Below, one piece after another: positions 17,594 to 27,760 of a stretch of DNA of 64,000 nucleotides. Under the pieces are notes generated by a model, which did no database searches, was not told the DNA's origin, and worked only from the letters and a program-made list of their open reading frames with translations. Origin of the DNA: Pararhizobium sp. IMCC3301 (GTDB lineage Bacteria > Pseudomonadota > Alphaproteobacteria > Rhizobiales > GCA-2746425). The stretch spans positions 3,005,001 through 3,069,000 of the forward strand of contig NZ_CP132336.1 in NCBI RefSeq assembly GCF_030758315.1, read 5' to 3'. A program made the position numbers and the translations under genes. Numbering within the stretch: the first letter of the stretch is position 1; each line of letters starts with the position of its first letter.

Positions 17594-17899
17594 CTACGAA
17601 CCGGATGCCGGCAGCAGAACGCGGCCTGGGTAGCCAAATTGCATGGATGCTTCGGCAATTGCATCCGGCGTGGTCACGGCATCATCATAGGTAATCAGAA
17701 ACACGATTTTTTCTGCTGCCTGATCAAAATCCGCCTCGACGATTTTGACGCTTTCAATGGACTTGACCGCGTCCGCAGCGATGTAGGGGCAGGACGGGCA
17801 GAATAACTCGCTGACTTCGATACGGGTCTGCTGCTCGGCGGCCCAGGCCGCACCGGTGGTCAGAAAACAGCCCAGGACTGTTGCGTAAAAATATTTCAT
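17594..17899 (-). CDS. merP: MerP-like periplasmic mercury-binding protein
   Basis: A 101-residue protein with a signal peptide (residues 1-20, cleavage near AAWA) and a heavy-metal-associated fold. The metal site is F-C-P-S-C, in place of the usual G-M-T-C-x-x-C. MerP binds Hg(II) in the periplasm and hands it to MerT. It follows merT by 15 bases and precedes merF. Assignment rests on context and on the C-x-x-C near the domain start. Confidence 0.82.
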   Translation of the reverse strand: MKYFYATVLGCFLTTGAAWAAEQQTRIEVSELFCPSCPYIAADAVKSIESVKIVEADFDQAAEKIVFLITYDDAVTTPDAIAEASMQFGYPGRVLLPASGS

Positions 17900-17914
17900 T
17901 TTCGGAAGTCCTCT

Positions 17915-18322
17915 CTAATAACTCAAAATGTAGGGGGTGAGGTAGGGAAAGATCATTGCGACAGCGACAATGAACGCGGCAGACCACAAAATCGCGCGCA
18001 TCAGCGTCCGGTTTAATGGTTTTGCGCAACTGCCATCCTGGCAGTCCAGCGCCTCAACCGGCCGGTAGGCCTTCCAGAACCCGTAAGACAGAAACGCCAC
18101 GCTGATGGCGAATGTGTACCACTTATAGGCATAAAGTGCCGTCAACTGAGCGATCCAGACGCCGCCGACACCAAAGCTGACCAGAACCAGAGGCAGGATG
18201 CAGCATGATGTCATGGCCAAAGCACCAAGACCGCTGAAGCCGGTAGCCGTCCACCCTTTTCGGTCGGTTTCAGGGTTGTCGGTCAATTCTGTCAGGCTGT
18301 TACCGGTCGTCAATTCGCTCAT
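17915..18322 (-). CDS. merT: Mercuric ion transporter MerT
   Basis: A 135-residue inner-membrane protein with three hydrophobic helices. The vicinal Cys pair in helix 1 (MTSCCILP) and the second Cys pair in the cytoplasmic loop (DCQDGSC) are the known Hg(II) relay sites of MerT. It is the first gene of the mer operon, directly downstream of the MerR-controlled promoter. Confidence 0.93.
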   Translation of the reverse strand: MSELTTGNSLTELTDNPETDRKGWTATGFSGLGALAMTSCCILPLVLVSFGVGGVWIAQLTALYAYKWYTFAISVAFLSYGFWKAYRPVEALDCQDGSCAKPLNRTLMRAILWSAAFIVAVAMIFPYLTPYILSY

Positions 18323-18352
18323 TCAAATCATCCTTGCCTTAACCTGGAAGAC

Positions 18353-18383
18353 AAATTAGTGTCTGTAGTAAGTACAGGGTCAA
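18353..18383 (-). promoter_or_regulatory. MerR-controlled merT promoter and operator with 19-bp spacer
   Basis: Read on the minus strand, a -35 box TTGACC (18378-18383) and a -10-like box TAATTT (18353-18358) are separated by exactly 19 bases, as in MerR promoters. The spacer contains the dyad CTGTA-n5-TACAG (18363-18377), the expected MerR operator position. MerR untwists this over-long spacer when Hg(II) is bound. The divergent merR GTG is only 10 bases from the -35 box. Confidence 0.85.
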
Positions 18384-18393
18384 GGATTTTTCT

Positions 18394-18819
18394 GTGAAGA
18401 ATGGTAACACTGTTGTGAAGCATTTGAGGCGCTCTGATCTGGCGCGGAAAACCGGCTGCAATCTGGAAACGATCCGATACTATGAAACCATTGGTGTCAT
18501 GCCCGAGCCGCCGCGAACGGCGAAGAATTACCGAAGCTATGATGCCGGGCATGTTCAGCGGTTGAAATTCGTCATTCGGGCGCGGGATCTGGGCTTCTCG
18601 CTGAACGAAGTGCGCGGCCTTCTTGCTTTGGTCGACGGCGGCATCCAGACCTGTGCCGAGGTTCAGGATGTCGCGCTGTCGCATTTGACCGCGATCCACC
18701 AGAAGATCGCTGATCTTCAGCGTATCGAGAGCGTACTTTCCGAAACGGTCGCACAATGCAGCGGCAGGGATATTCCAAAATGCGCGGTGATTGATGCCCT
18801 GAATGACGAAGCTGCATGA
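18394..18819 (+). CDS. merR: Mercury-responsive transcriptional regulator MerR
   Basis: A 141-residue regulator with an N-terminal winged-helix (CNLETIRYYE), a long dimerisation helix and Hg(II)-binding cysteines: one in the QTCAEV segment and two in the C-terminal loop (QCSG and PKC). These correspond to the three ligands of classical MerR. The start is GTG, following aagg. It is divergent from merT and overlaps its own operator region, so autoregulation is expected. Confidence 0.93.
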   Translation: MKNGNTVVKHLRRSDLARKTGCNLETIRYYETIGVMPEPPRTAKNYRSYDAGHVQRLKFVIRARDLGFSLNEVRGLLALVDGGIQTCAEVQDVALSHLTAIHQKIADLQRIESVLSETVAQCSGRDIPKCAVIDALNDEAA

Positions 18820-18865
18820 CGAAGCGGCATAATGCCGGTCAGTGACCGGGATTCATAGCCGTGCT

Positions 18866-19558
18866 CTAATCCTCAAATTCCTCATTGGGGTAGACGCCCC
18901 ACAATTTGTTCTGCTGCACATAGCCGCGAAAGCTCTGATTGCTGCTGTCCCGCAGATCTGCGCGGCACCATACGCCGTCGCACTCATCAATGCTCAGCAG
19001 CACGCCGGTTTCCAGCCGGGCATTCAACTTTGCGCCCGGGCTGCGTTCGCGGTAGAGCGGCAGGGGTTCGGCGGCGCTGGCCCATGGCGTGACCAGCGCG
19101 GTTCTGCGTCCCGATAAAAGACTGTGAAACACCCAGCCGGAATTTCCGGAAGCATCACGGATGCGGCGCCAATTATCGGATTCCTGAAACACCTCCACCG
19201 GAAGCCCGCCCTTGACGAAAATCCAGGCAATATCATATTCCCGGCCGGGTCCGACCCGGACATTCACCTGATTGGATTTGAGGCTGACAAAGCGGGGCAG
19301 GGCAAGGCCCGAAGGTCCGACGCGAATTCCGCGCTCACCAATGGACTGGGCAAAGGCCGGCTGCTGCACAAATCCCGCAGCGCTCAGCGCCAGCAGAGCA
19401 GCAATTAGCCACACACCGCGTAGCAGGCACCTTGGTAGCCATTTGGGCAGGCATCCGGGCAGCGCTTGCTGAAATCCTCCGAGAATTTTCTGCCGAAACT
19501 GCTTATGCAGCGTCTGGCGCAATTGCATCACTTTCAAACTCATTTTCTGCGCATCCAT
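18866..19558 (-). CDS. Secreted or anchored bacterial SH3-domain protein
   Basis: A 230-residue protein. A basic N-terminus leads into a hydrophobic segment (about residues 48-63) ending in A-F-A-Q, so it is exported or anchored. The remainder contains SH3-type segments (VNVRVGPG, GWVFHSLL, GYVQQNKLWG). This is the SH3/DUF1058 type common in alphaproteobacteria, and probably binds cell-wall components. It sits next to the hydroxyacid dehydrogenase gene, divergently transcribed. Confidence 0.75.
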   Translation of the reverse strand: MDAQKMSLKVMQLRQTLHKQFRQKILGGFQQALPGCLPKWLPRCLLRGVWLIAALLALSAAGFVQQPAFAQSIGERGIRVGPSGLALPRFVSLKSNQVNVRVGPGREYDIAWIFVKGGLPVEVFQESDNWRRIRDASGNSGWVFHSLLSGRRTALVTPWASAAEPLPLYRERSPGAKLNARLETGVLLSIDECDGVWCRADLRDSSNQSFRGYVQQNKLWGVYPNEEFED

Positions 19559-19749
19559 AAGCTCAATTCGCGCATCTCAATTTCAAACTTGCCTTCCGTG
19601 TCACAGGAGGCTTGGCATTCGCTCTCCTGACACATTATACCAAGCCATTCAAATTGTGTTTGCAGTCCTATCTGATAGTGTCTGCAGGAACGGCTGTAGA
19701 TCCGGGTTGGGCATTGCCTGTTCAACTCATATACAAGTTTTGAACCGAT

Positions 19750-20787
19750 ATGGTTAAAGAGCTCTCAACAACAATGGGCAAGCGCGATATGTCGAGATCG
19801 AAAACTCTGGTTATTGTCACCCGGAAACTGCCTGAACAGGTCGAAACCCGCATGCGCGAGCTGTTCAATGCCCGCCTTAATCTGGACGATCATGCCATGA
19901 CTCAGGCAGAACTGGTGGAGGCAGTGAAAACGGCGGAAGTGCTGGTTCCCACTGTGACCGATCGAATCGACGCTGCCGTGCTCAACCAGGCCGGCCCGCA
20001 ATTGAAGATCATCGCCAATTTTGGCAATGGCGTCGACAATATCGATGTCGGCGTTGCCCATGACAAGGGCATTGTGGTGACGAATACGCCCAATGTGCTG
20101 ACCGAAGATACGGCCGATATGACGATGGCGCTGATTCTGGCCGTACCGCGCCGGCTCGCCGAAGGGGCGGCCATATTGCCGGGCGGAGAGCCCTGGTCGG
20201 GCTGGTCTCCGACGTGGATGACGGGCCGCCGCATTTCAGGCAAGCGTCTGGGCATTGTCGGCATGGGCCGGATCGGTCAGGCCGTGGCCCGCCGTGCAAG
20301 AGCGTTCGGACTTGCCATTCACTATCACAACCGCCGGCCGCTGCCCTCTGACATTGAAGAAGGTCTGGAGGCAACCTATTGGGACAGTCTCGACCAGATG
20401 CTGGCGCGCATGGATATCATTTCCGTCAATTGCCCGCACACGCCCGGAACCTATCACCTGCTGTCAGCCAGAAGGCTGCATTTGATGCGGCCGGAAGCCT
20501 ATGTGGTCAACACGGCGCGCGGCGAAATCATCGACGAGAACGCCCTCATCACCATGCTGGAAGACAAGAAACTCGCTGGCGCCGGTCTGGATGTGTTCGA
20601 GCATGAACCGGCCGTCAATCCCAAATTGCTGAAGCTTGCCCGTGCCAACAAGGTTGTGCTTTTGCCGCATATGGGATCGGCGACGATCGAGGGCCGCATC
20701 GATATGGGTGACAAGGTGATCGTCAACATCAGATCCCTGCTCGACGGCCATGCAGTTCCGGACCGGATTCTTCCCAGCATGGTCTGA
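19750..20787 (+). CDS. D-isomer 2-hydroxyacid dehydrogenase (glyoxylate/hydroxypyruvate reductase type)
   Basis: A 345-residue NAD(P)-dependent enzyme that interconverts 2-oxoacids and D-2-hydroxyacids. The nucleotide site GMGRIGQAVA, catalytic Arg in VNTARGEI, the Glu near FEHEP and the His in LLPHMGSA are visible. It resembles the GyaR/GhrB branch. The family start aligns with the Met at 19789 (MSRSKT), which is probably the true start; the ATGs at 19750 and 19774 lack a better ribosome site. Exact substrate cannot be told. Confidence 0.87.
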   Translation: MVKELSTTMGKRDMSRSKTLVIVTRKLPEQVETRMRELFNARLNLDDHAMTQAELVEAVKTAEVLVPTVTDRIDAAVLNQAGPQLKIIANFGNGVDNIDVGVAHDKGIVVTNTPNVLTEDTADMTMALILAVPRRLAEGAAILPGGEPWSGWSPTWMTGRRISGKRLGIVGMGRIGQAVARRARAFGLAIHYHNRRPLPSDIEEGLEATYWDSLDQMLARMDIISVNCPHTPGTYHLLSARRLHLMRPEAYVVNTARGEIIDENALITMLEDKKLAGAGLDVFEHEPAVNPKLLKLARANKVVLLPHMGSATIEGRIDMGDKVIVNIRSLLDGHAVPDRILPSMV

Positions 20788-20825
20788 CCGGCCAGCATGG
20801 TGTGGCCGGGCCGGGCGGAAAAAGT

Positions 20826-21833
20826 CTAAAGCCGGCGCAATGCGACCTGGTCAATTCTGTGATCGGCACCTTTGCGCAGGATCAGATCGGCGCGCTGCCG
20901 CGTCGGCAGGATATTTTCCAGAAGGTTAGGCCGGTTGATGCGCGCCCAGATATCATCGGCCTTGGCCAGCGCGTCCTGTTCGGACAATTCGGCAAATGTT
21001 CTGAAAAAACTTTTCGGGTCGCGGAACGCGGTTTCGCGGAGCCGCAGGAAACGCTCGCGATACCATTGCTGGACAAAGGCTTCATCGGCATCCAGGTAAA
21101 TCGAAAAGTCGAAAAAGTCCGACACGAATGGCACGCTGTCTCCGCCCGGCGGCAGATCACGAACCTGCAACACATTCAGCCCTTCCAGAATCAGGATATC
21201 CGGGTTGGAAATCGTTATGGTTTCATTGGGAACCACATCATAGATCAGGTGTGAATAGAGCGGTGCGGTGGTCGATTTGCGGCCCGCCTTGATGTCGGTC
21301 AGAAAGCGCAGCAGCGCCCCGACATCATAGCTTTCCGGAAAACCCTTGCGCTCCATCAGGCCTTCTGCCTGCAACACCGCATTGGGGTAGAGAAAACCAT
21401 CCGTGGTAATCAGATCGACCTTTGGCATTGATGGCCAGCGCGCCAGCAGGGCCTGCAGCACCCGTGCCGTTGTGGATTTGCCGGCCGAGACCGACCCGGC
21501 CAGCCCGATGATGAACGGCACCTTGCTGTCTTTCAGATCGAGAAACTGTGCCGTTGCCTGAAACAGAGTCTGTGTTGCCTTGACGTAGTGAAACAACAAT
21601 CGCGCCAGCGGCAGATAGACGAGTTCCACTTCCTCGACCGAAATCGGGTCATTGAGGCCCTGCATTCTGCGGATTTCATTGATCGACAGCGTCATCGGCG
21701 TATCGGCCCGCAGCTTCGCCCAGTGCTCAACATCATAGATCCGGTAGGGCGACAGGGAACCTTCCTGCGGCGCCGTGTCAGCGGCTTTGCTGGCGATTAG
21801 TCCGATCTGTGTTGCTGCCTCAGCCGGGGTCAT
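20826..21833 (-). CDS. coaA: Type I pantothenate kinase
   Basis: A 335-residue kinase that performs the first step of coenzyme A synthesis. The P-loop GSVSAGKST and the TTDGFLYPN and ESYD segments are typical of CoaA. It lies 11 bases after hisE on the same strand, an arrangement seen in many rhizobial relatives, so it is probably co-transcribed with the his genes. The enzyme is normally inhibited by CoA. Confidence 0.95.
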   Translation of the reverse strand: MTPAEAATQIGLIASKAADTAPQEGSLSPYRIYDVEHWAKLRADTPMTLSINEIRRMQGLNDPISVEEVELVYLPLARLLFHYVKATQTLFQATAQFLDLKDSKVPFIIGLAGSVSAGKSTTARVLQALLARWPSMPKVDLITTDGFLYPNAVLQAEGLMERKGFPESYDVGALLRFLTDIKAGRKSTTAPLYSHLIYDVVPNETITISNPDILILEGLNVLQVRDLPPGGDSVPFVSDFFDFSIYLDADEAFVQQWYRERFLRLRETAFRDPKSFFRTFAELSEQDALAKADDIWARINRPNLLENILPTRQRADLILRKGADHRIDQVALRRL

Positions 21834-21844
21834 ATCGGGTTCCC

Positions 21845-22171
21845 TTATTCGGGTGCACTGCGCCCCGCTTTCTCCGCAAGACCGGATTGAGCGGTGCGTT
21901 GCTCCAGAATAGCCATGATTTGCGCCAGTTCCACACCGCGTGCGCGCAGCACCACCATCAGATGATACAGCACATCTGCCGCTTCATTGGCCACATCCGC
22001 CTGCTCCTGTGCCACTGCTGCCAGAGCCAGTTCAACAGCCTCTTCGCCAAATTTCTCGGCACATTTCAGCACGCCCTTGTCGAGCAGCCGCGCCGTATAG
22101 GAGGCCTCTACGCCCGCAGTGCTGCGTTCTTCTATGATGGTTTGCAGATCACTCAGCGAAAAATTGCTCAT
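21845..22171 (-). CDS. hisE: Phosphoribosyl-ATP pyrophosphatase
   Basis: A 108-residue MazG-like enzyme that carries out the second step of histidine synthesis, hydrolysing phosphoribosyl-ATP to phosphoribosyl-AMP. The K-F-G-E-E-A-V-E-L and [10 protein letters not shown] metal-binding segments are clear. It is a stand-alone HisE and not the HisIE fusion of enterics. It follows hisF by 13 bases. Confidence 0.95.
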   Translation of the reverse strand: MSNFSLSDLQTIIEERSTAGVEASYTARLLDKGVLKCAEKFGEEAVELALAAVAQEQADVANEAADVLYHLMVVLRARGVELAQIMAILEQRTAQSGLAEKAGRSAPE

Positions 22172-22184
22172 AACAGATCCGTTT

Positions 22185-22958
22185 TCAGATAAGCCGCATG
22201 GCCAGACCGGCCCTGGCCATATGGGCCTTGGCTTCGGCCACAGTATAGGTACCGAAATGAAAAATCGAGGCGGCCAGAACCGCACTGGCATGGCCCTGTT
22301 TGACGCCTTCGACAAGATGATCGAGATTGCCGACACCACCCGATGCAATGACCGGCACCGGCACCGCATCGGCAATAGCCCTGGTCAGCGGCAGATTATA
22401 ACCGATTTTGGTTCCGTCCCGATCCATGCTGGTCAGCAATATCTCACCGGCCCCCAGTGCCACCACCTGGCGGGCAAACGCCACCGCATCAATGCCGGTC
22501 GCTTCACGCCCGCCATGGGTGAATATCTCAAACCGCTCCGGCTCATCGGCTGCCGAAACGCGTTTCGCGTCAATCGCCACGACAATGCACTGATTGCCGA
22601 ATTTATCGGCCGCTTCGCGGACAAATTCCGGTCGCCTGACCGCAGCCGTGTTGATCGACACCTTATCGGCGCCGGCCAGCAGCAGATTGCGGATATCGGC
22701 AATTTCCCGCACACCGCCGCCCACTGTCAGTGGCATGAAACAGTGTTCGGCGGTTTCCCGCACCACCTCCAGCAGAATGCCGCGATCTTCATGGCTGGCG
22801 GTAATGTCGAGAAAACACAACTCATCGGCTCCGGCGGCATCATAGGCAATTGCGGCCTGAACCGGATCGCCGGCATCGATCAGATCGACGAAATTGACGC
22901 CTTTGACGACACGCCCTTCCTTGACGTCGAGACAGGGAATGACACGGACTTTCAGCAT
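22185..22958 (-). CDS. hisF: Imidazole glycerol phosphate synthase, cyclase subunit
   Basis: A 257-residue TIM barrel that closes the imidazole ring using ammonia channelled from HisH. The N-terminal catalytic Asp ([15 protein letters not shown]) and the C-terminal Asp segment (TSMDRDGTK) are present. The start overlaps the hisA stop by a few bases, indicating coupled translation. Confidence 0.97.
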   Translation of the reverse strand: MLKVRVIPCLDVKEGRVVKGVNFVDLIDAGDPVQAAIAYDAAGADELCFLDITASHEDRGILLEVVRETAEHCFMPLTVGGGVREIADIRNLLLAGADKVSINTAAVRRPEFVREAADKFGNQCIVVAIDAKRVSAADEPERFEIFTHGGREATGIDAVAFARQVVALGAGEILLTSMDRDGTKIGYNLPLTRAIADAVPVPVIASGGVGNLDHLVEGVKQGHASAVLAASIFHFGTYTVAEAKAHMARAGLAMRLI

Positions 22959-23695
22959 GGTGCGGCTTTCTTCAGAACGGCCAGGGCCTGCGCAGGGTCA
23001 ATCCGGCCATCATAAAGCGCCCGTCCGGAAATCGCACCTGCCAGAATTTGCGCGTCCGGCAGGGTCATTCTGTGGATATCGTCCATGGAGGCCAGGCCGC
23101 CGGATGCGATCACCGGAATATCAACATGATTTGCCAGCTCCAGCGTGCTGTCCCAGTTGATGCCGCTCAACACGCCATCGCGGTCAATATCGGTATAGAT
23201 GATGGCGGCGACCCCGGCATCTTCAAAGCGTTTTGCCATGTCGAGCACTGTCAGATCAGACGTTTCGGCCCAGCCTTCAACCGCCACATGCCCGGAGCGG
23301 GCATCAATGCCGACCGCGATCCTGCCGGGAAATTCGGCACAGGCGCGGCGCACAAGGCCGGGATCACGCACAGCGACAGTGCCGAGAATGACGCGGGCGA
23401 GGCCCTTGTCCAGCCAGGCTTCAATATGGTCCAGCGTGCGGATACCACCGCCCAGCTGGACCGGATTTCGCGTTGCCGCCAATATCGCATCGACCGCCGC
23501 GCCATTGCGGCTTTCTCCGGCGAAGGCACCATTCAGATCAACCACATGCAGCCATTCAAAGCCCTGATCTTCAAAGGCTTTGGCCTGCGCTGCCGGGCTG
23601 TCATTGAACACTGTGGCCTGCTCCATATCACCCAGTTTCAGGCGCACGCACTGGCCATCCTTCAAATCGATTGCGGGAAACAGGATCATGGTCAT
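22952..23695 (-). CDS. hisA: Phosphoribosylformimino-5-aminoimidazole carboxamide ribotide isomerase
   Basis: A 247-residue TIM barrel catalysing the ring-opening isomerisation before the HisFH step. The catalytic Asp near the N-terminus ([14 protein letters not shown]) and the second Asp segment ([12 protein letters not shown]) are visible. An ATG two codons further in (23689) is an equally good start. It overlaps hisF and lies 41 bases after hisH. Confidence 0.96.
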   Translation of the reverse strand: MTMILFPAIDLKDGQCVRLKLGDMEQATVFNDSPAAQAKAFEDQGFEWLHVVDLNGAFAGESRNGAAVDAILAATRNPVQLGGGIRTLDHIEAWLDKGLARVILGTVAVRDPGLVRRACAEFPGRIAVGIDARSGHVAVEGWAETSDLTVLDMAKRFEDAGVAAIIYTDIDRDGVLSGINWDSTLELANHVDIPVIASGGLASMDDIHRMTLPDAQILAGAISGRALYDGRIDPAQALAVLKKAAPC

Positions 23696-23736
23696 TTTGT
23701 CTTTTTAATTACAGTCATGTCTTAATTACAGTCAGG

Positions 23737-24441
23737 TCAGGCATTCGCCGCCACGGCATCGATCTGCGCCCGGGTTCTTTCCGGCCACCATGTCAGAAAA
23801 TTACCGATCAGAGACAGACCGAGCATCTGGCTTTTTTCCGGATGAAACTGGGTGCCGACCAGATTGTCCCGCGCCACCATTGCCGTCACCGGACCGCCAT
23901 GGTCGGTGATCGCTACAACATGGTCGGGATTGTCCGGCACAAGCTGGTAGGAATGCACGAAATAGGCATTCAGACCTCCCGGCCCCAGTGCAATACCGTC
24001 ACAGACAGGGTGCGGGCGCAGCGGCGTCAGCGTATTCCAGCCCATCTGCGGAATTTTCAGGGCGGGATCTGAAGGCGTTATCGCAACAACGTCGCCCGGA
24101 ATCCAGCCAAGACCGCTGGAGATTTTCTTTTCCAGCCCGCTTCTCGCCATCAATTGCATGCCGACACAGATGCCGAAAAACGGAACGGCACGCTGTTCCA
24201 CGCTGTGCCGCAATGCTTCCACCAGCCCGTCAATGGCAAACAATCCTGCCCGGCAGTCGGCAAAGGCCCCGACACCAGGCAGCACGATCCTGTCGGCCCG
24301 CGCGACATAATCGGGATCATTGGTGACCGCAATCTCCGCCTCAAGATCGCGCTCGCGCGCGGCCCGCTGAAAGGATTTTTCGGCGGATCGCAGATTGCCC
24401 GAGCCGTAATCCAGTATAGCAACACGCATCGACCGCTTCAT
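23737..24441 (-). CDS. hisH: Imidazole glycerol phosphate synthase, glutaminase subunit
   Basis: A 234-residue class I glutamine amidotransferase that supplies ammonia to HisF. The nucleophile Cys is in [10 protein letters not shown] and the His/Glu pair in TQFHPEKSQ. The ATG at 24441 overlaps the stop of the upstream DUF2628 gene as ATGA; an internal ATG at 24429 (MRVAIL) is an alternative start. Confidence 0.96.
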   Translation of the reverse strand: MKRSMRVAILDYGSGNLRSAEKSFQRAARERDLEAEIAVTNDPDYVARADRIVLPGVGAFADCRAGLFAIDGLVEALRHSVEQRAVPFFGICVGMQLMARSGLEKKISSGLGWIPGDVVAITPSDPALKIPQMGWNTLTPLRPHPVCDGIALGPGGLNAYFVHSYQLVPDNPDHVVAITDHGGPVTAMVARDNLVGTQFHPEKSQMLGLSLIGNFLTWWPERTRAQIDAVAANA

Positions 24442-24917
24442 CACTGATATCCGATGATCGACGGTGTTGCCGCACCAGTTGATGGCCGGGTCGAGGAAAG
24501 GCCGTTTTGCAATATGGCTGGGACAGGTTGGACCGGCCTGCGATTGCCCTGGGCGAGGCCGCTGAAAAACCGCAACTCCGCATCTTCAAGATCATGCGCC
24601 GACAGGGCTGCCGCCATCTGCCAGCCGCGAGCGTCCAGCCGCCAGCGCCGCAGCGTGCTGGCTTCCAGCGCCAGTCCGATACCGAACAGCAGATTGACGA
24701 TCAGAATGGCCCAGACAGAGACATATTCTGCGCTGAAATCCAGAACAAGCATGGCCACAATATACAGCGCCAGCCCCAGCCATTGCCGGTACCACAGCAG
24801 CCACAGGGGCGGTGCAAGCAGGGCGACGGCGTGAAATCCGTCTCTGACAAAGACGGCTTGTGCCAGACGCTCTTCTTCAGAGACCAGCGGCGGAAGGTGG
24901 ACGGTAAAGGATCTCAT
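24441..24917 (-). CDS. DUF2628-type small membrane protein within the his operon
   Basis: A 158-residue protein with three hydrophobic segments (about residues 29-42, 45-62 and 65-85) and a polar C-terminal tail. Its position between hisB and hisH, with the stop overlapping the hisH start, is typical of many alphaproteobacteria, where this family is annotated DUF2628. Its function is unknown. Its conserved location suggests co-expression with histidine synthesis, not necessarily a role in it. Confidence 0.8.
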   Translation of the reverse strand: MRSFTVHLPPLVSEEERLAQAVFVRDGFHAVALLAPPLWLLWYRQWLGLALYIVAMLVLDFSAEYVSVWAILIVNLLFGIGLALEASTLRRWRLDARGWQMAAALSAHDLEDAELRFFSGLAQGNRRPVQPVPAILQNGLSSTRPSTGAATPSIIGYQ

Positions 24918-24928
24918 GCGGAACCTCG

Positions 24929-25522
24929 TTAAAGTGTGCCTTTGGTCGACGGGATCTTGCCGCTTTCACGGCTGTCCAGGGCAATTGCCACGCGCAGAGC
25001 GCGCGCCACCGCCTTGAAGGCGCTTTCCGCAATATGATGATTATTGTCACCGTAAACACCCTCGACATGCAGCGTCAGCCGGCCGTTCATGGCAAATGCC
25101 TGAAAAAACTCGCGCACCAGTTCAGTATCAAAACTGCCGATCTTGGCAGCGTTGAACGCCAGCCTCCAGACCAGAAATGGTCGGCCGGAAACGTCTATCG
25201 CTGCCCGTGACAGGGCTTCATCCATGGGCAGCTCGGCCGAGCCGTAGCGGTTGATGCCGGCGCGGTCGGCCAGTGCCTCATTCAGCGCCATGCCAAGCGC
25301 AATTCCCACATCCTCGACCGTGTGATGGTCATCAATATGCAGATCGCCCTTGGCCCGCACTTTCAGGTCCATGCCGCTGTGCCGTGCCAGCTGCTCCAGC
25401 ATATGGTCAAAAAACCCGATGCCGGTTTCAACATCATAATGCCCCGAGCCATCCACCGTCACGGAGACATTGATCTCCGTTTCAGTGGTTGTTCTCGAGC
25501 GGTTGGCAGCGCGGATACTCAT
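24929..25522 (-). CDS. hisB: Imidazoleglycerol-phosphate dehydratase
   Basis: A 197-residue monofunctional dehydratase for the sixth step of histidine synthesis. Manganese-binding His motifs are visible ([14 protein letters not shown] and DNNHHIAES). It lacks the phosphatase domain of enteric HisB. It is the first his gene of the minus-strand run, so the promoter should lie in 25523-25641, which holds no other gene. Confidence 0.96.
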   Translation of the reverse strand: MSIRAANRSRTTTETEINVSVTVDGSGHYDVETGIGFFDHMLEQLARHSGMDLKVRAKGDLHIDDHHTVEDVGIALGMALNEALADRAGINRYGSAELPMDEALSRAAIDVSGRPFLVWRLAFNAAKIGSFDTELVREFFQAFAMNGRLTLHVEGVYGDNNHHIAESAFKAVARALRVAIALDSRESGKIPSTKGTL

Positions 25523-25641
25523 GGGACGAACTCTTTTGTCTCTTCAGCCAATGCGTGGGCCTTTTATCAGGCAAAGTGTTCAAATACCAGCATTTGCATT
25601 GGCTTGGCTGCGCCCATGCGAAAGCACGGTGGCCTGTCAGT

Positions 25642-27564
25642 TTATTCAGCGGCCTCTTCCTGATCGATGCCACCCAGAAAGCCGCCGGACTGGCGCTGCC
25701 ACAGGCTGGCATAAAGCCCGCCCTTGGCAATCAGTTCCTCATGCGGTCCGGTCTCGACGATATGCCCGTCATCCATCACCACCAGACGATCCATGGTGGC
25801 AATCGTTGACAGGCGGTGGGCAATGGCAATCACCGTCTTGTCTTTCATCAGATTGAACAATTGCTCCTGGATCGCCGCCTCAACTTCTGAATCCAGCGCC
25901 GAGGTTGCCTCGTCGAGAATCAGGATCGGTGCATCTTTCAAAAGCACCCGCGCTATGGCGACGCGCTGGCGCTGGCCGCCGGATAGTTTCACCCCGCGCT
26001 CGCCGACATGGGCATCAAAGCCATGGCGGCCTCTGGGGTCGGTCAATTCGGCGATGAACTCCATTGCCTCGGCCTGACGCGCGGCGCGGATCATATCCGC
26101 CTCGCTGGCATCGGGCCGGCCATAGAGAATATTGTCGCGCACCGAGCGGTGCAGTAGCGAGGTGTCCTGTGTCACCATGGAAATCTGGCCGCGCAGCGAG
26201 TTCTGGGTGACCTTTGCAATATCATGCCCGTCAATGGTGATGCGGCCGCTTTCCACATCGTAAAGCCGCAGCAGCAGATTGACGAGGGTCGACTTGCCGG
26301 CACCGGAACGTCCGACCAGACCGATTTTCTCGCCTGGTGCAATGCTCAAAGTGATGTCGTGCAAAATGCCCTTGGTCCAGCGACGGTTCTCATTCGGTCC
26401 ATCAGCCTTATCAGGATTGCTGCCGGCAGGGCCGAACTTGCCATAGTGAAAACCGACATGATCAAAGCAGACCGCTCCGGCCACCGGCGGCAAAGAAGGG
26501 GCCGAAGGCGCGTCGTGAATATCCCGGTCAGTGGCAAGAGTGGTGATGCCGTCTTCCACCGTGCCGATATTTTCAAACAGGGCGGACAATTCCCACATGA
26601 TCCACTGTGACATGCCGTTGAGCCGCAATGCCAGCCCGATGGCAACCGCGATCGCGCCCGTTGAAATATCCGCACCGAGCCACAATCCGATTGCAGTTGC
26701 GCTGACCGAGAAAATCAACAGGCAATTCATCAGATACAGCAGCGATTGCAGACCCGTAACCTGGCGCATTTGCTGGTGCACGGTCTGCAGAAAGCCATTC
26801 ATGCCCTGGCGGGCATAATCCTGCTCGCGGGTGCGCTGCGAAAATAGTTTGACCGTCAGAATATTGGTGTAGCTGTCGACCACCTGGCCGGTCATCAAAG
26901 AGCGGGCATCGGCCTGACGCTCTGAAATCCGGCGCAGCCGAGGAATGAAGCGGCGCATCAACAGGACATAGCCGGCAAGCCAAACCAGTAACGGCAGCGC
27001 CAGACGCCAGTCCGCCAGCGCGACAAGCACAATCGCGCCGCTGAAATAGACGCTGACAAACACCAGAACGTCGAGAACTTTCATCACCGCTTCGCGCACC
27101 GCCAGAGAGGTCTGCATGACTTTGGTGGCAATCCGTCCGGCAAACTCATCCTGAAAGAAACTCATCGACTGGCCAAGCAGATAGCGATGCGCCTGCCAGC
27201 GGATGATCATCGGGAAATTTCCCAGCAATGTCTGGTGAATAAGCATCGCGCCGACGAAAACCGTCAGCGGCAACAAAACCAGGATCATCACCGCCATCAG
27301 GCTCAGCGGCATGCCATTATCCGCCCAGAAGGTCTCCGGGTTGCTGGCATTCAGCCGGTCTACCAGCGAGCCGAGAAAGCCGAACATCAGAACTTCCATG
27401 ATGGCGATCATGGCGGTCACCAGTGACATCAGCAGAAGAGGCGCACGCACGGGTTTTGCATAGTGCCACAGGAAGGCCATCAGTGTATCTGGCGGGTGCC
27501 TGGGATCGGCAGCGGGAAAGGGTTCAACCCGTCTTTCAAACCAGTCGTAAAGTGCGGCAAGCAT
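25642..27564 (-). CDS. ABC exporter, fused permease and ATPase (MsbA-like)
   Basis: A 640-residue half-transporter: six membrane helices in the first ~340 residues, then a nucleotide-binding domain with Walker A GRSGAGKST, signature LSGGQRQR, Walker B ILILDEATSALD and the H-loop in AHRLST. A short insertion precedes the ATPase domain (around GPAGSNPDKADGP). Substrate is unknown; lipids or multidrug export are typical of the family. The ATG at 27564 is used, since the frame's upstream codon is TTG. Confidence 0.9.
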   Translation of the reverse strand: MLAALYDWFERRVEPFPAADPRHPPDTLMAFLWHYAKPVRAPLLLMSLVTAMIAIMEVLMFGFLGSLVDRLNASNPETFWADNGMPLSLMAVMILVLLPLTVFVGAMLIHQTLLGNFPMIIRWQAHRYLLGQSMSFFQDEFAGRIATKVMQTSLAVREAVMKVLDVLVFVSVYFSGAIVLVALADWRLALPLLVWLAGYVLLMRRFIPRLRRISERQADARSLMTGQVVDSYTNILTVKLFSQRTREQDYARQGMNGFLQTVHQQMRQVTGLQSLLYLMNCLLIFSVSATAIGLWLGADISTGAIAVAIGLALRLNGMSQWIMWELSALFENIGTVEDGITTLATDRDIHDAPSAPSLPPVAGAVCFDHVGFHYGKFGPAGSNPDKADGPNENRRWTKGILHDITLSIAPGEKIGLVGRSGAGKSTLVNLLLRLYDVESGRITIDGHDIAKVTQNSLRGQISMVTQDTSLLHRSVRDNILYGRPDASEADMIRAARQAEAMEFIAELTDPRGRHGFDAHVGERGVKLSGGQRQRVAIARVLLKDAPILILDEATSALDSEVEAAIQEQLFNLMKDKTVIAIAHRLSTIATMDRLVVMDDGHIVETGPHEELIAKGGLYASLWQRQSGGFLGGIDQEEAAE

Positions 27565-27760
27565 TTTCAATTTTCCAAACAGTTTCAGCGCTATCGCTAC
27601 CTTCAGTTGCAGTACAGCCTGTCAGATTATCAAAAAAGCCGGAAAGGACCTGTCACCGAAAAGCGACACGTTGCGTCAAATCGATATCGCTGGAGCGCCT
27701 GCGGTAATCCAGACTTCGCGGCGGTCGGGCCACCAAACAGGCAGCGTACTCAAGACCGAT

